Source: Giardia muris (taxonomy: Eukaryota; Fornicata; Diplomonadida; Hexamitidae). From it: 64,000 bases of DNA. The stretch is from positions 620,001-684,000 of the forward strand of contig CM016929.1 of the NCBI GenBank assembly GCA_006247105.1, in the 5' to 3' direction. This document shows positions 37,750 through 49,000 of this stretch, one piece after another. The notes beneath the pieces were generated by a model. It did no database searches. It was not told the DNA's origin and was given only the letters and a program-made list of their open reading frames with translations. The position numbers and the translations under genes are program-made. How positions within the stretch are numbered: position 1 is the stretch's first letter; the number at the start of each line of letters is the position of its first letter.

Positions 37750-39915
37750 TTACTGGCGACGCAGCATCCCCCGCTGCACCCGCTCCAGTACTCCCGCCTG
37801 AAGAAGGATGGAGATGGCCTGGACGGCCGCACCCTCAGAGACGCCAAGTCGGACCAGCTCCCGAAGGATCCCGTTCTCCGAGATTGTTGCCCCTCGGTGC
37901 AGGATGTTCCGGACCGCATTCTGGGCCTCAAGGACCATCTGCTGGGCGGCGGGGCTTGCTGCCGAGAGGTCCGTCAGGCCTGCAGCCTGTGCGTCGGCAG
38001 TGCTCTGTTGAAACAACGCAAAGGCACGCCGTACGTCCTCTATCGCAACCTGGTTCTGCAGGCGCATCTTCGCGAGGGCCTCGGAGATGCGCACCAGGGC
38101 TTCAAGCTGACGTACGGTGATGGGGATCTGAGAGCTTGTCTTAGCCGCGTCTCGCCGAAGCTGAATGTATTGGGCTTGGAGAAATGCGATAGCATCCTGG
38201 GTGATCCGAGGGAAGCAGGTCGCTTGAGCATAGGCGATATACTTACGAAGGAAGTCACGCGGAACCGCATCACGTGGGAGATGGAGACCATGCATTCCAA
38301 TGTCGGCGATCTGATCAACGATCAGTCCATCAAGCTCTTCTGATGGTCTGTCACGCAAGAGGAAGATTAGATCGAAACGGGAGAGGATCGTCGTGCTGAA
38401 GTTAAGTTGGTCCGATGCACGTTGAAAGTCATCGAAGCGTCCAAGGACAGGGTTTGCCGCAGCAAGGATGGATGTACGCGTGTTGAGAGTAGCGGAGATT
38501 CCAGCCTTCGATATCGAGACCGTCCCTTGTTCCATTGCCTCATGGAGGGCAACGCGATCCTTCTCATCCATCTTGTCAATTTCGTCTATGCACACAACCC
38601 CTCGATCGGCAAGGACGAGAGCGCCTCCTTCGAGATAGAACTCTCCCGTTCCTCTATCTCGAAGTACGCCAGCAGTTAAGCCAACAGCCGAAGTGGATTT
38701 CCCGCTGGTATATATTCCAACGGGGGCACAGGCGGCTGCATCAAGGAGCATCTCGCTTTTTCCTAACCCGGGATCGGACACCAGAAGGACATTGATGTTA
38801 CCACGAAGTCGCATGCCCTCACTAGTGTACTTCGTGGTTCCGCCAAACAGGAGGCAAGCAATGGCCAGCTTTGCGTTCTCAACCCCGTAGATCTGGGGCG
38901 CAATCGACTTCGTGATACGCACGAGTGTATCCCCCGAGGCCGCAAACTTCTTGAACGCGTCAATATCATATTCCGAATAGAGGGCATTAGGGTCTGCTAT
39001 GTTCAGGGCGCCATCGGCGTCAGGCCGTTCATAGAGGTGGATCCCGGTCGCTAGAAGGTACGAGGTACGATTGGTGATGCGTGTGGATAGGATCCCGGTC
39101 GCCAAGACCTTAGTTCCGGCCAGAAGATCCGGCTGCACAAGGCAACCTTCAAGGATGACCGAAAGGACGCGTGATGAGTCATCCATGCCCGCTACTCGAA
39201 GATCCTCATCGGTTTCGATGTCAAAGTCTCCTGGTACGTTCTGTAGCTTGATCGTCTGCTGATCGATGAAGGTGCAGTCGTGAGGGTTCAAAGTGTACGG
39301 CTTCGACCCGCATTGCGCCTTCTCTCCTTGAGCGCGTTCGGCTTGGCATGTCATCGGGAGATTGATTCCTTCCATCCCTGGGGGAACGAGCTGGCGAAAG
39401 ACATGGCCGCATACGCGGCACTTAGCGACCGCCAAAGACGTCTTCGATCGAAGACGTGATGTCCCCGTCACAATGGCTCGAACGGTCACCAAATGATTGA
39501 GATCTTTGGCCTCGAGATTGGAGGGTCTTGAAGCACTCGGAATGGAAGTCGAATACAGTTCGACAATTGGGGTGAAGGGCTCATCCTGGCCAGCAGTCAC
39601 AAGGAGACTAGCATACTCAGTTGCTTTGACCGATATTACGTTCCGAATGAGTCCAAGAACCCGTGTCGGTGCCTGAACCAGATGACGGAAGAGGATGTGA
39701 TCGAAGGCCTTCAAATCCTCGCAGCAAATGGCGAGCGTGCCCCGTGTCTCTGCCAAGGACTGCAGCGCTCGTCGGTAAACAAAGGTGTTGTATCTATCAT
39801 GGAACCCGTCCAGAAATGCCGCGATGCGGACTCTGAGCGCCTCATCGCTCCCCTCAAGCAGAACGCCCACCTCCTTCGAAACGGGTGCCTGGCGCGGCGC
39901 AAGAGGATCCGTCAT
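37750..39915 (-). CDS. MCM5: replicative helicase subunit MCM5
   Basis: 721 residues, complete. The zinc finger is C166-x2-C169, C190, C202, with the MCM5-like context PPGMEGINLPMTC. The AAA+ core has Walker A SDPGLGKS (380-387), Walker B CIDEID (442-447) and arginine finger SRFD (512-515). MCM5-specific similarity: TIKLQNVPG after the finger, KSIAPQIYG, IACLLFGGTTKY, then SIPITVRQLEALVRISEALA and the winged-helix end VLERVQRGMLRR. MCM5 forms part of the MCM2-7 ring that unwinds DNA at the fork. The ATG overlaps the stop of the upstream LRR gene (ATGA at 39912-39915), and RPN1 follows 37 bases after the stop, giving a tight minus-strand series. Confidence 0.93.
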   Translation of the reverse strand: MTDPLAPRQAPVSKEVGVLLEGSDEALRVRIAAFLDGFHDRYNTFVYRRALQSLAETRGTLAICCEDLKAFDHILFRHLVQAPTRVLGLIRNVISVKATEYASLLVTAGQDEPFTPIVELYSTSIPSASRPSNLEAKDLNHLVTVRAIVTGTSRLRSKTSLAVAKCRVCGHVFRQLVPPGMEGINLPMTCQAERAQGEKAQCGSKPYTLNPHDCTFIDQQTIKLQNVPGDFDIETDEDLRVAGMDDSSRVLSVILEGCLVQPDLLAGTKVLATGILSTRITNRTSYLLATGIHLYERPDADGALNIADPNALYSEYDIDAFKKFAASGDTLVRITKSIAPQIYGVENAKLAIACLLFGGTTKYTSEGMRLRGNINVLLVSDPGLGKSEMLLDAAACAPVGIYTSGKSTSAVGLTAGVLRDRGTGEFYLEGGALVLADRGVVCIDEIDKMDEKDRVALHEAMEQGTVSISKAGISATLNTRTSILAAANPVLGRFDDFQRASDQLNFSTTILSRFDLIFLLRDRPSEELDGLIVDQIADIGMHGLHLPRDAVPRDFLRKYIAYAQATCFPRITQDAIAFLQAQYIQLRRDAAKTSSQIPITVRQLEALVRISEALAKMRLQNQVAIEDVRRAFALFQQSTADAQAAGLTDLSAASPAAQQMVLEAQNAVRNILHRGATISENGILRELVRLGVSEGAAVQAISILLQAGVLERVQRGMLRRQ

Positions 39916-40697
39916 TCACTGGTTTTCTTTCTCGCACCAGGTCCCGCGTTCCGTCGCTGCTCCCGTAGGTACTTGTCCCCACTGAACTTGATTTGCTCAG
40001 CAGAGTACTTTTTCCCGTTGAAGGCGACAAGCCTTGGACAACGAGCGCAGACGGCCTCAAATAGTCGTCTATTCTTGGCCACTGGGCAGTCCTGTATGTC
40101 TAAACACAAGAGATCATCGCAGAGGTATGGGATAACGTGCTCGAGATCTTGGATCGGGTTTCTTGTGGCAACTAGCTGCTTTAGTCCAGAGAAACCCTCG
40201 ACGCACTGTAAGTCTGCAATCCCAGTGGCACTGATATTTAAGGCTTGCAGACGTGGGCAATGCTGTTGTAAGCTCTCAGAGAACTTGGGGCTGAAGACTG
40301 AGCCAGGAGAACCTTTCTCCTGTTGAATTGAACAGTTCAGCTCCATCAGATTAGGGAAGAGACGAGGAATCTCCATATCTCGTAGTCTGTTTTGGGAGAT
40401 GTTTAACGACAAAAGCATAGTCCCACCGATTTCGGGGAACGAGGTCAGGAGGTTATCTGATAGGTCTACATCTTCGAGTCTTTCTGCCCAGCACTCCCGA
40501 ACCTCCTCGATCTTGTTATGGTTAGCGAGAAGTTTGGTCGCCGCGGGAAAAAGTCCGACACGCGGAAGAGAGCTCAGTCCTCCTGCATCGATATGAATGT
40601 TAGTGATCATGGCGAGCTTCTTCGTGTCATCGGCCACCCGAGTTACGGCGGTGCGCGAGTAGCGCGTGAGGGCTAGCCTGGCACCTGGGTGGTCCAT
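39912..40697 (-). CDS. leucine-rich-repeat protein (SDS22-like type)
   Basis: 261 residues from the ATG at 40697; the reading frame is open slightly further but only to a TTG. Repeats of the LxxLxLxxN type are seen: LEDVDLSDNLLTSFPEIG, LLSLNISQNRLRDMEIP, LQALNISATGIADLQCVEG and LKQLVATRNPIQDLEHV, about five to seven units. An LRR-cap-like end follows (NRRLFEAVCARCPRLVAFNGKKY), as in SDS22, LRRC and tubulin cofactor E-type proteins. Such proteins are binding scaffolds, often axonemal or phosphatase-associated; the partner is unknown. It is divergent from the giant gene at 40722 with only 24 bases between the two ATGs, and overlaps MCM5 by four bases. Confidence 0.85.
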   Translation of the reverse strand: MDHPGARLALTRYSRTAVTRVADDTKKLAMITNIHIDAGGLSSLPRVGLFPAATKLLANHNKIEEVRECWAERLEDVDLSDNLLTSFPEIGGTMLLSLNISQNRLRDMEIPRLFPNLMELNCSIQQEKGSPGSVFSPKFSESLQQHCPRLQALNISATGIADLQCVEGFSGLKQLVATRNPIQDLEHVIPYLCDDLLCLDIQDCPVAKNRRLFEAVCARCPRLVAFNGKKYSAEQIKFSGDKYLREQRRNAGPGARKKTSE

Positions 40698-40721
40698 CCT
40701 ATTCAAGAATTACTCCTTCTC
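40698..40721. promoter_or_regulatory. 24-base divergent promoter
   Basis: Only 24 bases (AT-rich, TATTCAAGAATTACTCC) separate the ATGs of the LRR gene (minus) and the giant gene (plus). It must hold both initiators, or the promoters extend into the coding regions, as is known for compact diplomonad genomes. Confidence 0.45.
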
Positions 40722-43700
40722 ATGTTACCTCTGGACCCGATTTCCTGGCAATGTGCGGTCGGCCTGACCGTGGAATCCCAGTGTTTTACCTTCACCTTCG
40801 ATAACAGCACCCTCCAGCGGGTCTTCGTCTGGCACTTCGTGGCGGGCGCGGCGCCCTCATATGAGCTTCGGCCCGAGGCGGGGTATCGCGTGATCGACTC
40901 CTCCCGGTCGGGGGTGGTTCGTGTGCACTACGCCACCCGTGGTGGGCGAAGTGTCAACCATATCCAAGCTCCGAACGCATTCGTTGTAGAGGTCTCTGAC
41001 CTTGGTCAGCTAGATCTTAGCGCGTACTACTCGTTCGCAGACGCCTACTACCGGCACCTCCTCTTGCATGCGGTACGAACCGTCCGGATTTATGTCCTGA
41101 TCCGGCCTCGCCTTATCTATGGCCATTCACACAGACTCACAGCCCACGACATCGCCCTTTTTGATGGGACGACGTTCCAGACCGTGCCACGGAAGGGAAG
41201 GCGAGTGTCTGCCCTTGACGTCATCATGAGCGGGTATCAGCAGCTTCGGATGAACATCGTGCAATACCAACGAACTATCCTGCAAAAGGTCCATCGGGTA
41301 ACGCGTTTGCCACGTCCGGAACCTCCATCGATGGATACCGAGATCTCCCTAGCAGAGCCCATCGAGATGCACATTCGTTGGGCAGATGAGGTACTAGCTC
41401 GTACGACGCCGGAACCAAGGCATACCTCCGTTGCACAGCCCCTTACTGAACCTCTTGAGCAACGGATTAACCGGCTTAATTCGTCTGCCTTTCCTCTGAT
41501 GAATTCCCTTGGATCCAGACGCCCACGATCGGCTGAGGCACGAATATTTCGGGACAAACCCGTTTCGAAAGAGTCTGGGCGTGGTCGAAGCGCTCAAGTG
41601 CGCTCTCCCCCAACACGTGCCGAACGGATTTATGAAGCCATCAAATATTCAGGAAGGGAGGATTGCAACGCCCTAAATGGATACCTTGTCCGACAGCGGC
41701 ACCTCCACGACCAGATCTGCGCGTGGGGTTCTCTTGACCTTGACCAAAGGGTGGGACTTGTAAGGCAAGTACTTCAACTGTTACTCTTGCCAGACTTCTG
41801 TCCCGTTTGTCATATCGACCGATCAGCTTTTGGATCTAAGCGCAAACGCCGAAAACGAGGGCGACTATCCTCAACGCGTCTTACCTCAGCCAGTCCCCAA
41901 CGGGACTCGTTCCTTGAAACCTTGGACAAGTATCGCCGGTATTTCGCCGAGAAGGATAATGAACGGAAGGCCGGAACTACCAGGCTTGCGGCTCTACCTG
42001 CGGTCCCTCGTCGAAACCCGTCGGCCACACAAAGCATTAGCTTCGCACCAGCCAGCACTCGTAGCGTCTCTCTTGAGACTCGAAAGAAACGGGGTACTTC
42101 GACGTTCTCTAGCCGGGCACCATCTGTTCAAACCCCGTCCCGTACGGCTGGCTTAGACCCCCATTCCTCCTCGGTCGCGTATGCGTCCAACCCTGCGCCA
42201 CAGCACAGGACAAGTCGATCTTCTTTGACGCGAAGCCCGTCCCCTGACCGGAGCATTTCACCCCTTGTCGATTCCATAGCTGTCGATTCGGGAAGTTTGC
42301 AGCCGCACGCTCGAATGATTGGGAAGTTCAAGCATCTTTGTCAGTCGTACCTTGTGGCAGCCAGACAGATGCTGGGAGACGAGGGCATCTTCTTGGGGTT
42401 GCAGGAGCTTATCCAGCGTTATATGTGCACGGTCTTTTCGACGTATCCGTTTGCTACGAGCGTCACGGCCGTCTATTGCCCAGAGTGTGAGGTCTTTCTT
42501 GGCTGCTCAGAGAGGTGCGCAGCCAAAGTCCGGGCCTCCCATGCCGCCACTTGTACGTACAATCTGGGCGTAACGTACCTGCTCCATGCTTCCGATAAGG
42601 ATGTGGAGGAGTGTTGCCGCGAAAGGGAATCTGACGTGTCCGGGGGCATGCCCGTCATTGATACAGCCATTGCCGATAGCATTAGGTATCTCCTCGAAAC
42701 CTTTGACGAGGCCGCAGAGCGGGATCTGAAGTACTTATCCCAAGCTATTGGAAAGCCGAAGGTTCGGGAGGATGACTCGGCCATCATTCATGAGTTCCGG
42801 CAAATGCCTCTAGGACGGGTGGCCCTGTCCGACGCGGAGATTGATAGGATTGCTGCGCGAAGAACTGAGATCATGATGCGGCTGGACCAGACGATCGCAA
42901 TGAAGAATGCGACGCTCCAAGATATTTTGTTGGACGAGACAGACGCAACGGACATGCTTGACGTTCTGCTCTCAACTGCCCTTGGGGCGAACGATGAGGC
43001 GGAGGCGCAAACAACCATACAAGCTTTGATCACTCTTCATGGCCAGGCATCAAACAAGATCGTCGCCGGAATCAAGCGTCAAGATGCAGAGCTGGGCCAT
43101 GTCTTCTTCGCGTTCATTGACCATCTGCGACGCCAATATCACCTCGAGGTGGCGCGACTTCTCACACTCCAACAGCAATGCGCGGAGGAAAGGAAGAAGA
43201 TTGCCGCCTTCGGTCCACGAGTATTCTCACTTCTCGAGTCTTTCAAGCTGGAACTTCTGCAAGCGGTCAAGAGGGTCCCCATCCTAAGTTTTCAGAGTTA
43301 TCTGTGTCGCCTAGAAGATAACCCCTCAGAGTGCAAGTATCGAGACACCTTTGACGCGCTAACCAGGATCGTCAAGCAGTTAGATAAGGGGGGCAGGAAG
43401 GGTTCTAGGAAGCCTAGTCTTTTGGAATGTCCATTAGAGGGGAAGGATTCAGGAGAGTTCCAGGGCCTTCTTGAGACTCAACTCCAAGCCCAAGTCCGAT
43501 CGCTCTCTTCAGAGTACTCATCAAGCTTAACCTCTGAGCCAACGGATCAAGAACCGGAACAGGGAGGTGTGGCAAGGAGGATACCTAGTCGTTTGAGAGG
43601 CGCCATGGGGCTGAATCATTATCGACCGGCCAATTCAACGGCCATGGCTTTCACAGCAGATGTATTGGAACGCTATTTTGCGCAAGCCTTTCGAGATGAT

Positions 43701-46070
43701 CCCAGTACTCCATTACGCCTTTGGATGAACTACGAGGTCGCGGTCTATCTGTCCCCCCTGATGGTCCAGAGCGATCGGGCCCTCCTCATACGCGATACGA
43801 GATATGTGCTTGAGTACGTTCAGCAGCAGCTGGCTGCATCACCGGACTTCCGGAGGCTCGCAACAGAACGAGAGGAGCTGCTTACCGAGGTGGCCAGAAT
43901 CAAGTCTGAGATCAAACGTGGCCTCCAGGCCGCAAGGAAGGCGAAGGGTGTGGCGTCTTGTAAGGTTACGGACGAGGAGGTCGAGCACGAGTATCTTCTA
44001 CTTCATGGCTCGCCCTTCCAGGGCTACGCTCTCATATATCCGAAGCACCACTCCCCCTACTGGCTGACGGACAGCATAGAATCAATCAAAGTTGTCCTCG
44101 ACTCCCTTTCCCCCCTCGGGAAGCACCTCCAAAAACTACGGAATAAGTCCGCTGGTACGGCACTACGCCTGCGTCGACTTCTCCGGGAGGACAAGAAGGC
44201 GCTTCGAAGACAGACTGCCGCGCATGCAACGCTCTCCATTGCACAGTCACGCCTCCTCCGAGAGTTAGAACGAAGAGAGCACACCTTGTTGCGGCAGCAG
44301 CTGGCACTGAGGCCGCGCGCCCCAACCCCTGCCCCCTGTCCGAGCTTTAATAGCCCCAATCATTCCTTTACCCAGCCGCATGCCCTATCGGCCCGTCCTT
44401 CTCGCAAACCATCAGATACCCATGCGCCTCCTCGCGCCCGTTCTCCTGCTCGGTCTCCTAAGTCGGGCCCTTCCTCAGACCTCCTGGCCTCTTCGTCAAA
44501 ACGAAGATTACGAGCTCCAGAACGATCCAGTAGAGGGTTTTCCGGACAAGGATCGTGTCCTACCCGCTCTCCTGCCGATCAGATACCTCTTTGGTCCCAC
44601 TACGACGTTGACCTGGAAGAACCCCTTACACTCTCAAGTATCATGTTGGATGGGCAGATGAGTAACGACTCGACCGCAAGCATTCTGGAGCTGCGAACTA
44701 ACGAAGATGTCGACCAGTACCTACTAGCCTCGAGGCAGAGGCAAGACTCTCGCACCTCGGAAGACTTAATTAGTATATTCAGCACGGATGAAAGCGCTCA
44801 AGAGTCCGTCCACTCGGTGCACGCCGAGGCCATGGAGCTTACGACGCTCCTTGACGTTCCCGCCACAGGGCTCATGGGAGATGACGAGGCACAGATCACG
44901 GAGACAGATATGATCGTGCAGCGAGCCACCCACGTCCTTTCGCCGAAGTGGCAACTCTCTTGCGTCGATACCTTCGAGACCGCGGGTAATCGAAGGCTTT
45001 GGACGACGCGTGAGCCCTCGGCTTCGACAGAAGATAGGGCGCAACCGGAGGTGATCCAGAACACCGGACCGTTCCCAGGACACCTCTCCACAGAGCTCCC
45101 CGTCCAAAGCGACGGCTCCCTCACCTCTCCTACGGCTGGAGAGCCAATGGTCGAGGCGGTGGCGTCCGTCAGTAAGGCGATTCGGCGAAACTCTGCCGTC
45201 CTATCAGATCATCAACTACTGGCTGGGTATGCCTCCTTCCTCATCGAGAAGGCCGTGAATCTCAAGGAGGATAGGGCAAAGGAGAAGGAAGTACGGCGGT
45301 CACCAAAAACCACTACTCTCCCAGCGGCAGAGGTTACTAACGGCGATGACGAAAGGCTGATTCTCCCTCGTGGGGCTCATCTTCAAACTATGCTCCCATC
45401 AATGAGGCGCTATGTTCAGGGCACTCAAGCTATCCCGCACAAGTCCGTAAAAGACGTATCACCGAGTCCCAGTCCATCCCCTTCAGTACCGTCACCGGGC
45501 GAGAAGATTCTTGTCCCTTCAAGCGAACTCGACTCCACCTTAGACTCCGAGCTGGAGATCCTCCTCGAATATAGTGCCCATCTTCGTAAGACTCTCGACG
45601 AGATGTTAAAGGTGGTGGGAGCCGGCATCCCCTCCTCAGCAGCCTATGCAGATATCATTGGGGCGTTGCAGGGCGTGTACAGCTTGAAAGGGCCCATCAT
45701 CCGCCTGTTCTCGAGGTTTGCCGCCAAGAGCAAGGCTTACTGCCCGCGGCTGGATAGCTACAGCATCCACACGTGGATGGAGCGAGTGAGTACCTTGGCC
45801 ACGCTCAATGAGTCGGCTGCCTTCAAGAAGTACGCCGCTGTATGGAAGGAGCTTGCCGAACAGCTGCTGTACACGATCCACTCGCTCCATTCACTTGTGG
45901 CTACGGTTCTCCATGCCTCTCCTGAGCTAATCGGAGTTCAATTGCGATTCCCTACTCCGGACCCCCACGTATCGTTACCCATCGATTTTTCCGCCCCCGG
46001 GTCGGCCAGAGAGACGTTCATCTACATCTTCACGGAACTACTGAGCTATTCGGGCACGTCTCATACGTAG
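40722..46070 (+). CDS. giant protein with cysteine pairs and coiled coils, function unknown
   Basis: 1782 residues from the ATG at 40722 (MLPLDPISWQCAVG); the frame is open to a GTG at 40689, but that would overlap the LRR start. The N-terminal 150 residues read as beta-rich (SQCFTFTFDNSTLQRVFVWH). A CPVC pair occurs near residue 365 and a longer cysteine group near 585-612 (YCPECEVFLGCSERCAAK and a later HAATC), a possible small zinc-binding unit. Charged helices suited to coiled coil occur around 42.7-43.3 kb and 43.8-44.3 kb; Ser/Pro/Arg-rich disorder lies around 41.5-42.3 and 44.3-44.6 kb. The stop is eight bases before the SMC6 start. I do not recognise the family; a cytoskeletal scaffold is only a guess from composition. 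Confidence 0.85.
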   Translation: MLPLDPISWQCAVGLTVESQCFTFTFDNSTLQRVFVWHFVAGAAPSYELRPEAGYRVIDSSRSGVVRVHYATRGGRSVNHIQAPNAFVVEVSDLGQLDLSAYYSFADAYYRHLLLHAVRTVRIYVLIRPRLIYGHSHRLTAHDIALFDGTTFQTVPRKGRRVSALDVIMSGYQQLRMNIVQYQRTILQKVHRVTRLPRPEPPSMDTEISLAEPIEMHIRWADEVLARTTPEPRHTSVAQPLTEPLEQRINRLNSSAFPLMNSLGSRRPRSAEARIFRDKPVSKESGRGRSAQVRSPPTRAERIYEAIKYSGREDCNALNGYLVRQRHLHDQICAWGSLDLDQRVGLVRQVLQLLLLPDFCPVCHIDRSAFGSKRKRRKRGRLSSTRLTSASPQRDSFLETLDKYRRYFAEKDNERKAGTTRLAALPAVPRRNPSATQSISFAPASTRSVSLETRKKRGTSTFSSRAPSVQTPSRTAGLDPHSSSVAYASNPAPQHRTSRSSLTRSPSPDRSISPLVDSIAVDSGSLQPHARMIGKFKHLCQSYLVAARQMLGDEGIFLGLQELIQRYMCTVFSTYPFATSVTAVYCPECEVFLGCSERCAAKVRASHAATCTYNLGVTYLLHASDKDVEECCRERESDVSGGMPVIDTAIADSIRYLLETFDEAAERDLKYLSQAIGKPKVREDDSAIIHEFRQMPLGRVALSDAEIDRIAARRTEIMMRLDQTIAMKNATLQDILLDETDATDMLDVLLSTALGANDEAEAQTTIQALITLHGQASNKIVAGIKRQDAELGHVFFAFIDHLRRQYHLEVARLLTLQQQCAEERKKIAAFGPRVFSLLESFKLELLQAVKRVPILSFQSYLCRLEDNPSECKYRDTFDALTRIVKQLDKGGRKGSRKPSLLECPLEGKDSGEFQGLLETQLQAQVRSLSSEYSSSLTSEPTDQEPEQGGVARRIPSRLRGAMGLNHYRPANSTAMAFTADVLERYFAQAFRDDPSTPLRLWMNYEVAVYLSPLMVQSDRALLIRDTRYVLEYVQQQLAASPDFRRLATEREELLTEVARIKSEIKRGLQAARKAKGVASCKVTDEEVEHEYLLLHGSPFQGYALIYPKHHSPYWLTDSIESIKVVLDSLSPLGKHLQKLRNKSAGTALRLRRLLREDKKALRRQTAAHATLSIAQSRLLRELERREHTLLRQQLALRPRAPTPAPCPSFNSPNHSFTQPHALSARPSRKPSDTHAPPRARSPARSPKSGPSSDLLASSSKRRLRAPERSSRGFSGQGSCPTRSPADQIPLWSHYDVDLEEPLTLSSIMLDGQMSNDSTASILELRTNEDVDQYLLASRQRQDSRTSEDLISIFSTDESAQESVHSVHAEAMELTTLLDVPATGLMGDDEAQITETDMIVQRATHVLSPKWQLSCVDTFETAGNRRLWTTREPSASTEDRAQPEVIQNTGPFPGHLSTELPVQSDGSLTSPTAGEPMVEAVASVSKAIRRNSAVLSDHQLLAGYASFLIEKAVNLKEDRAKEKEVRRSPKTTTLPAAEVTNGDDERLILPRGAHLQTMLPSMRRYVQGTQAIPHKSVKDVSPSPSPSPSVPSPGEKILVPSSELDSTLDSELEILLEYSAHLRKTLDEMLKVVGAGIPSSAAYADIIGALQGVYSLKGPIIRLFSRFAAKSKAYCPRLDSYSIHTWMERVSTLATLNESAAFKKYAAVWKELAEQLLYTIHSLHSLVATVLHASPELIGVQLRFPTPDPHVSLPIDFSAPGSARETFIYIFTELLSYSGTSHT

Positions 46071-46078
46071 CCCAAAAA

Positions 46079-49000
46079 ATGGGACCGGAACCGCGTCACC
46101 CACCTCTAATGGCCGTGGATCGGCACCCTTCAATGTACACAAGCAATGGTAGGATCCTTCGTGTCGAGATCCACCACTTCCTGACGCACGTGGACAAGGT
46201 TGTGGACTTCAAGACCCCGATCACGCTCATTCATGGGCAGAACGGCTCGGGGAAGTCGTCAATCATCCAGGCCATTCACTTTGCCATGGGTGGGCGGCCG
46301 GAATTGATCAGGGACGATTGCACGAGCTGGGACGGGTTCCGGACGAGTTCTGTCAATTCGCAGGACAACGTGAGTAGGGGGCAGGAAACCTCAGTTACCC
46401 TCTTCTTCACGGTATGTGCCGAGGGGCAACACCGAGTACGCGCCATACGAAGGACTATTAAGGCGAGGAACGCCAATTATTCGGTTTGCGAAGACTACAG
46501 GAATGAAGCGTCGGTTTTCAGCCGTCAGAATCTGGAGACCGTTGAGCACCTCTTGCGCAGGATGGGGCATTTTCCGAATAACGACCTCACCATGGTTTCC
46601 CAGAGCCGGATGAAGGTTCTTGGACAAGCCTCGGGGGCGGACCGATACGCCGCCTTCATGGCAGCGACCGGGCTCAAGAGCACTCAGGAGGATCTCCGCA
46701 GCTCGAGAAGGAATATCGAAGAGTCTTATGGAAATCTGATATCTCTGACGCAATCCTACAAGGAGACCAAGGCTCGACAGAGGGTGGTGAGAAAGATACT
46801 TAAGGATAACAGCAGGTACAGGACGCTCATGGGGCAGAAGAAGCGGCTCAGTTGCGTCGGAGAGGCGATCGGGACGCAGCTCACTAGAATCGGGAATTAC
46901 CAGAAGCGGTTGGAGGTCCAAGAAAAGAGGCAGAAACTACTTGAGAAGAAGGCGAATATCGGGAATTTGGAGGAGCGGATGAAGCAGATTGAGAACTCGA
47001 AGCTGCAACTGCGAGATGATCTCAGAGTCCTTACCACCGAGAAGGAGAAGGTTGAAAGTGAGCTTTCTGGAGTCATGAGGGAGTGTAGCCTGCTGACAAA
47101 CGAGATGAATATACAGAAGAGTAAGCTCTCTAGTCTGAACCAGCACCGTGCTCGTTTATCCAGATATAGTCAGACATATAAGGAAAATATAGAGCATGAG
47201 CAAAGGATTATCGAGTCTGGTACCCCTCCTTCCTTCACCGAGGTCGAGCCTACCCCCAACCCAGAACTCAAAGATCTTGAAAGGGAACGGGAGGGTTGGG
47301 AGAAGGACATTCTAACGCTTAGAAATGAGCAGGAGACACTTCATCAGAGCCTGAACTGTTGTAGAAGAAAAGAGCAGGAGATCGATGACGGCCTCAAGCT
47401 AGCCATGGAGTGCAAACAGCATAAGCGCGATGAGGTTGAGCTTCATAAGAAAACTCTCGAATGCATCGGCTTGAGTGGGACTATGCAGGAGCTATGCCTG
47501 AGGAGTTTGCCCAGAGACTACCAAAACTTATACAGGGCCATCAAGTCTGTGTCCACGCGATCTGCAGTCTACGCACCCGTGGGAGCGTATTTCGCCTGCA
47601 AGACGACCGACGAGGACGTGTACAAATCGCTCAGCGCGTACCTCAACGCGGATATCCTTCAACTCGTCGCGATCACCGACAACAGTGACTCTCATCTCGT
47701 CCACCAACAGGTGCGCTTGAACAATATGCGAAACCAAACCATTCTCAAGCTTTCCCCCTTCCGTATGCGCACTCATTGCTATGAGGAGATATCACGCCTG
47801 ATTTCCCCCGATCTCCGTTCCCTGGTAACGCCGATTACGGAGTACTTGGAGTTCTTTGATGACAACGTGCTTCATATAGTCGAGCTCCAGCACAATATCA
47901 TGCACGTGTTGATCTGTAAGAACAAGGATGCCGCATATCGGCTACTCACTGAGACGGCCGCTTCTCAGATTAATCCCATTTGTTTGATCGCTGGGAAGTG
48001 CCTCAAAATCAGACGTGGGATCTCCGGAAGCTTCATCACTTCCCACATCGGAAACCTCAGAGGACGGAGGACCTTTCTGACCAATATCTCCGGCAACAGG
48101 GAGAGCACGCAATCCAAGCTGAAAGCCGCCAAGAAGGACCTGGAAGAGTGGGAGAGGAAGGAGACCCAGCTAACCCAGCAACGAGAAGGTGAGGAGTATA
48201 GGGAAAACGCTCGAAAGATCAAGGAGTATGAGGCTGAACGAGAGGCGTTAGAAAAGCGGCTTGGAGAAATGGGTGAGAAGACTAGGGCTCTGACCGAGAA
48301 AATTGAGGCTCTTATGAAGGAGGACATGCAGAAGCTCTCCGACTATAATCTACGACGGCGGGCGGCCAGGAATCGTCTCGATGAGTACAAGTCCGCTAGG
48401 CGACGCAGGGATGCGGAGTCTCAGAAATACAACGACAATGAGAAGCAAATAAAGGAGCTTGAGAAGGAGATGGAAGAGGTGGAAGGTTCGCTTCGAGACC
48501 TCCACCAAAGGGAGTCCCAACCCTCCCGGCGTTTAGCCCAACTTCGGCAGAAAGAAGAACAGATAAAGCAGCAGATCGATGCGAAAAATGAGGAGCTGTC
48601 AAGATGCAGCGTCGAGGCTCTCGCTCAGACTAGAGAAGAGGAGATGAGGCAGGCTAAAATGATGGCCGATGACATTATTGCGGATGAACAGGCTTTCAAT
48701 GAGCGTGAGAAGGATATCAGCGCCAAGCTGGAGACTATCTTCAGTCATCTCTTCGAGCTGGATGGCATCGAGAATGACAGGTACTTTGATGCGGACCTCG
48801 ATATTCCTATCAGCATAGGGGTGACCCGCGATGTTTACGAGCGTGAGGGAATGTTTAATGCCGTCGACAGACTCACTGGGGTAACACCAGACCAAGGAGA
48901 CGAGGGCAGGGACCATCTGCAGAAGCTGGACGCCGATATCGGGCGAAAGTGCACCAGGTGCGAATCCATCACACAGGACATACAGGCCACGTGCAATGTG

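Noticed and set aside
37713..37931. Longer N-terminus for RPN1
   Set aside because: It would overlap the MCM5 C-terminus on the same strand and has non-family sequence; the ATG at 37712 follows an A-rich start context.
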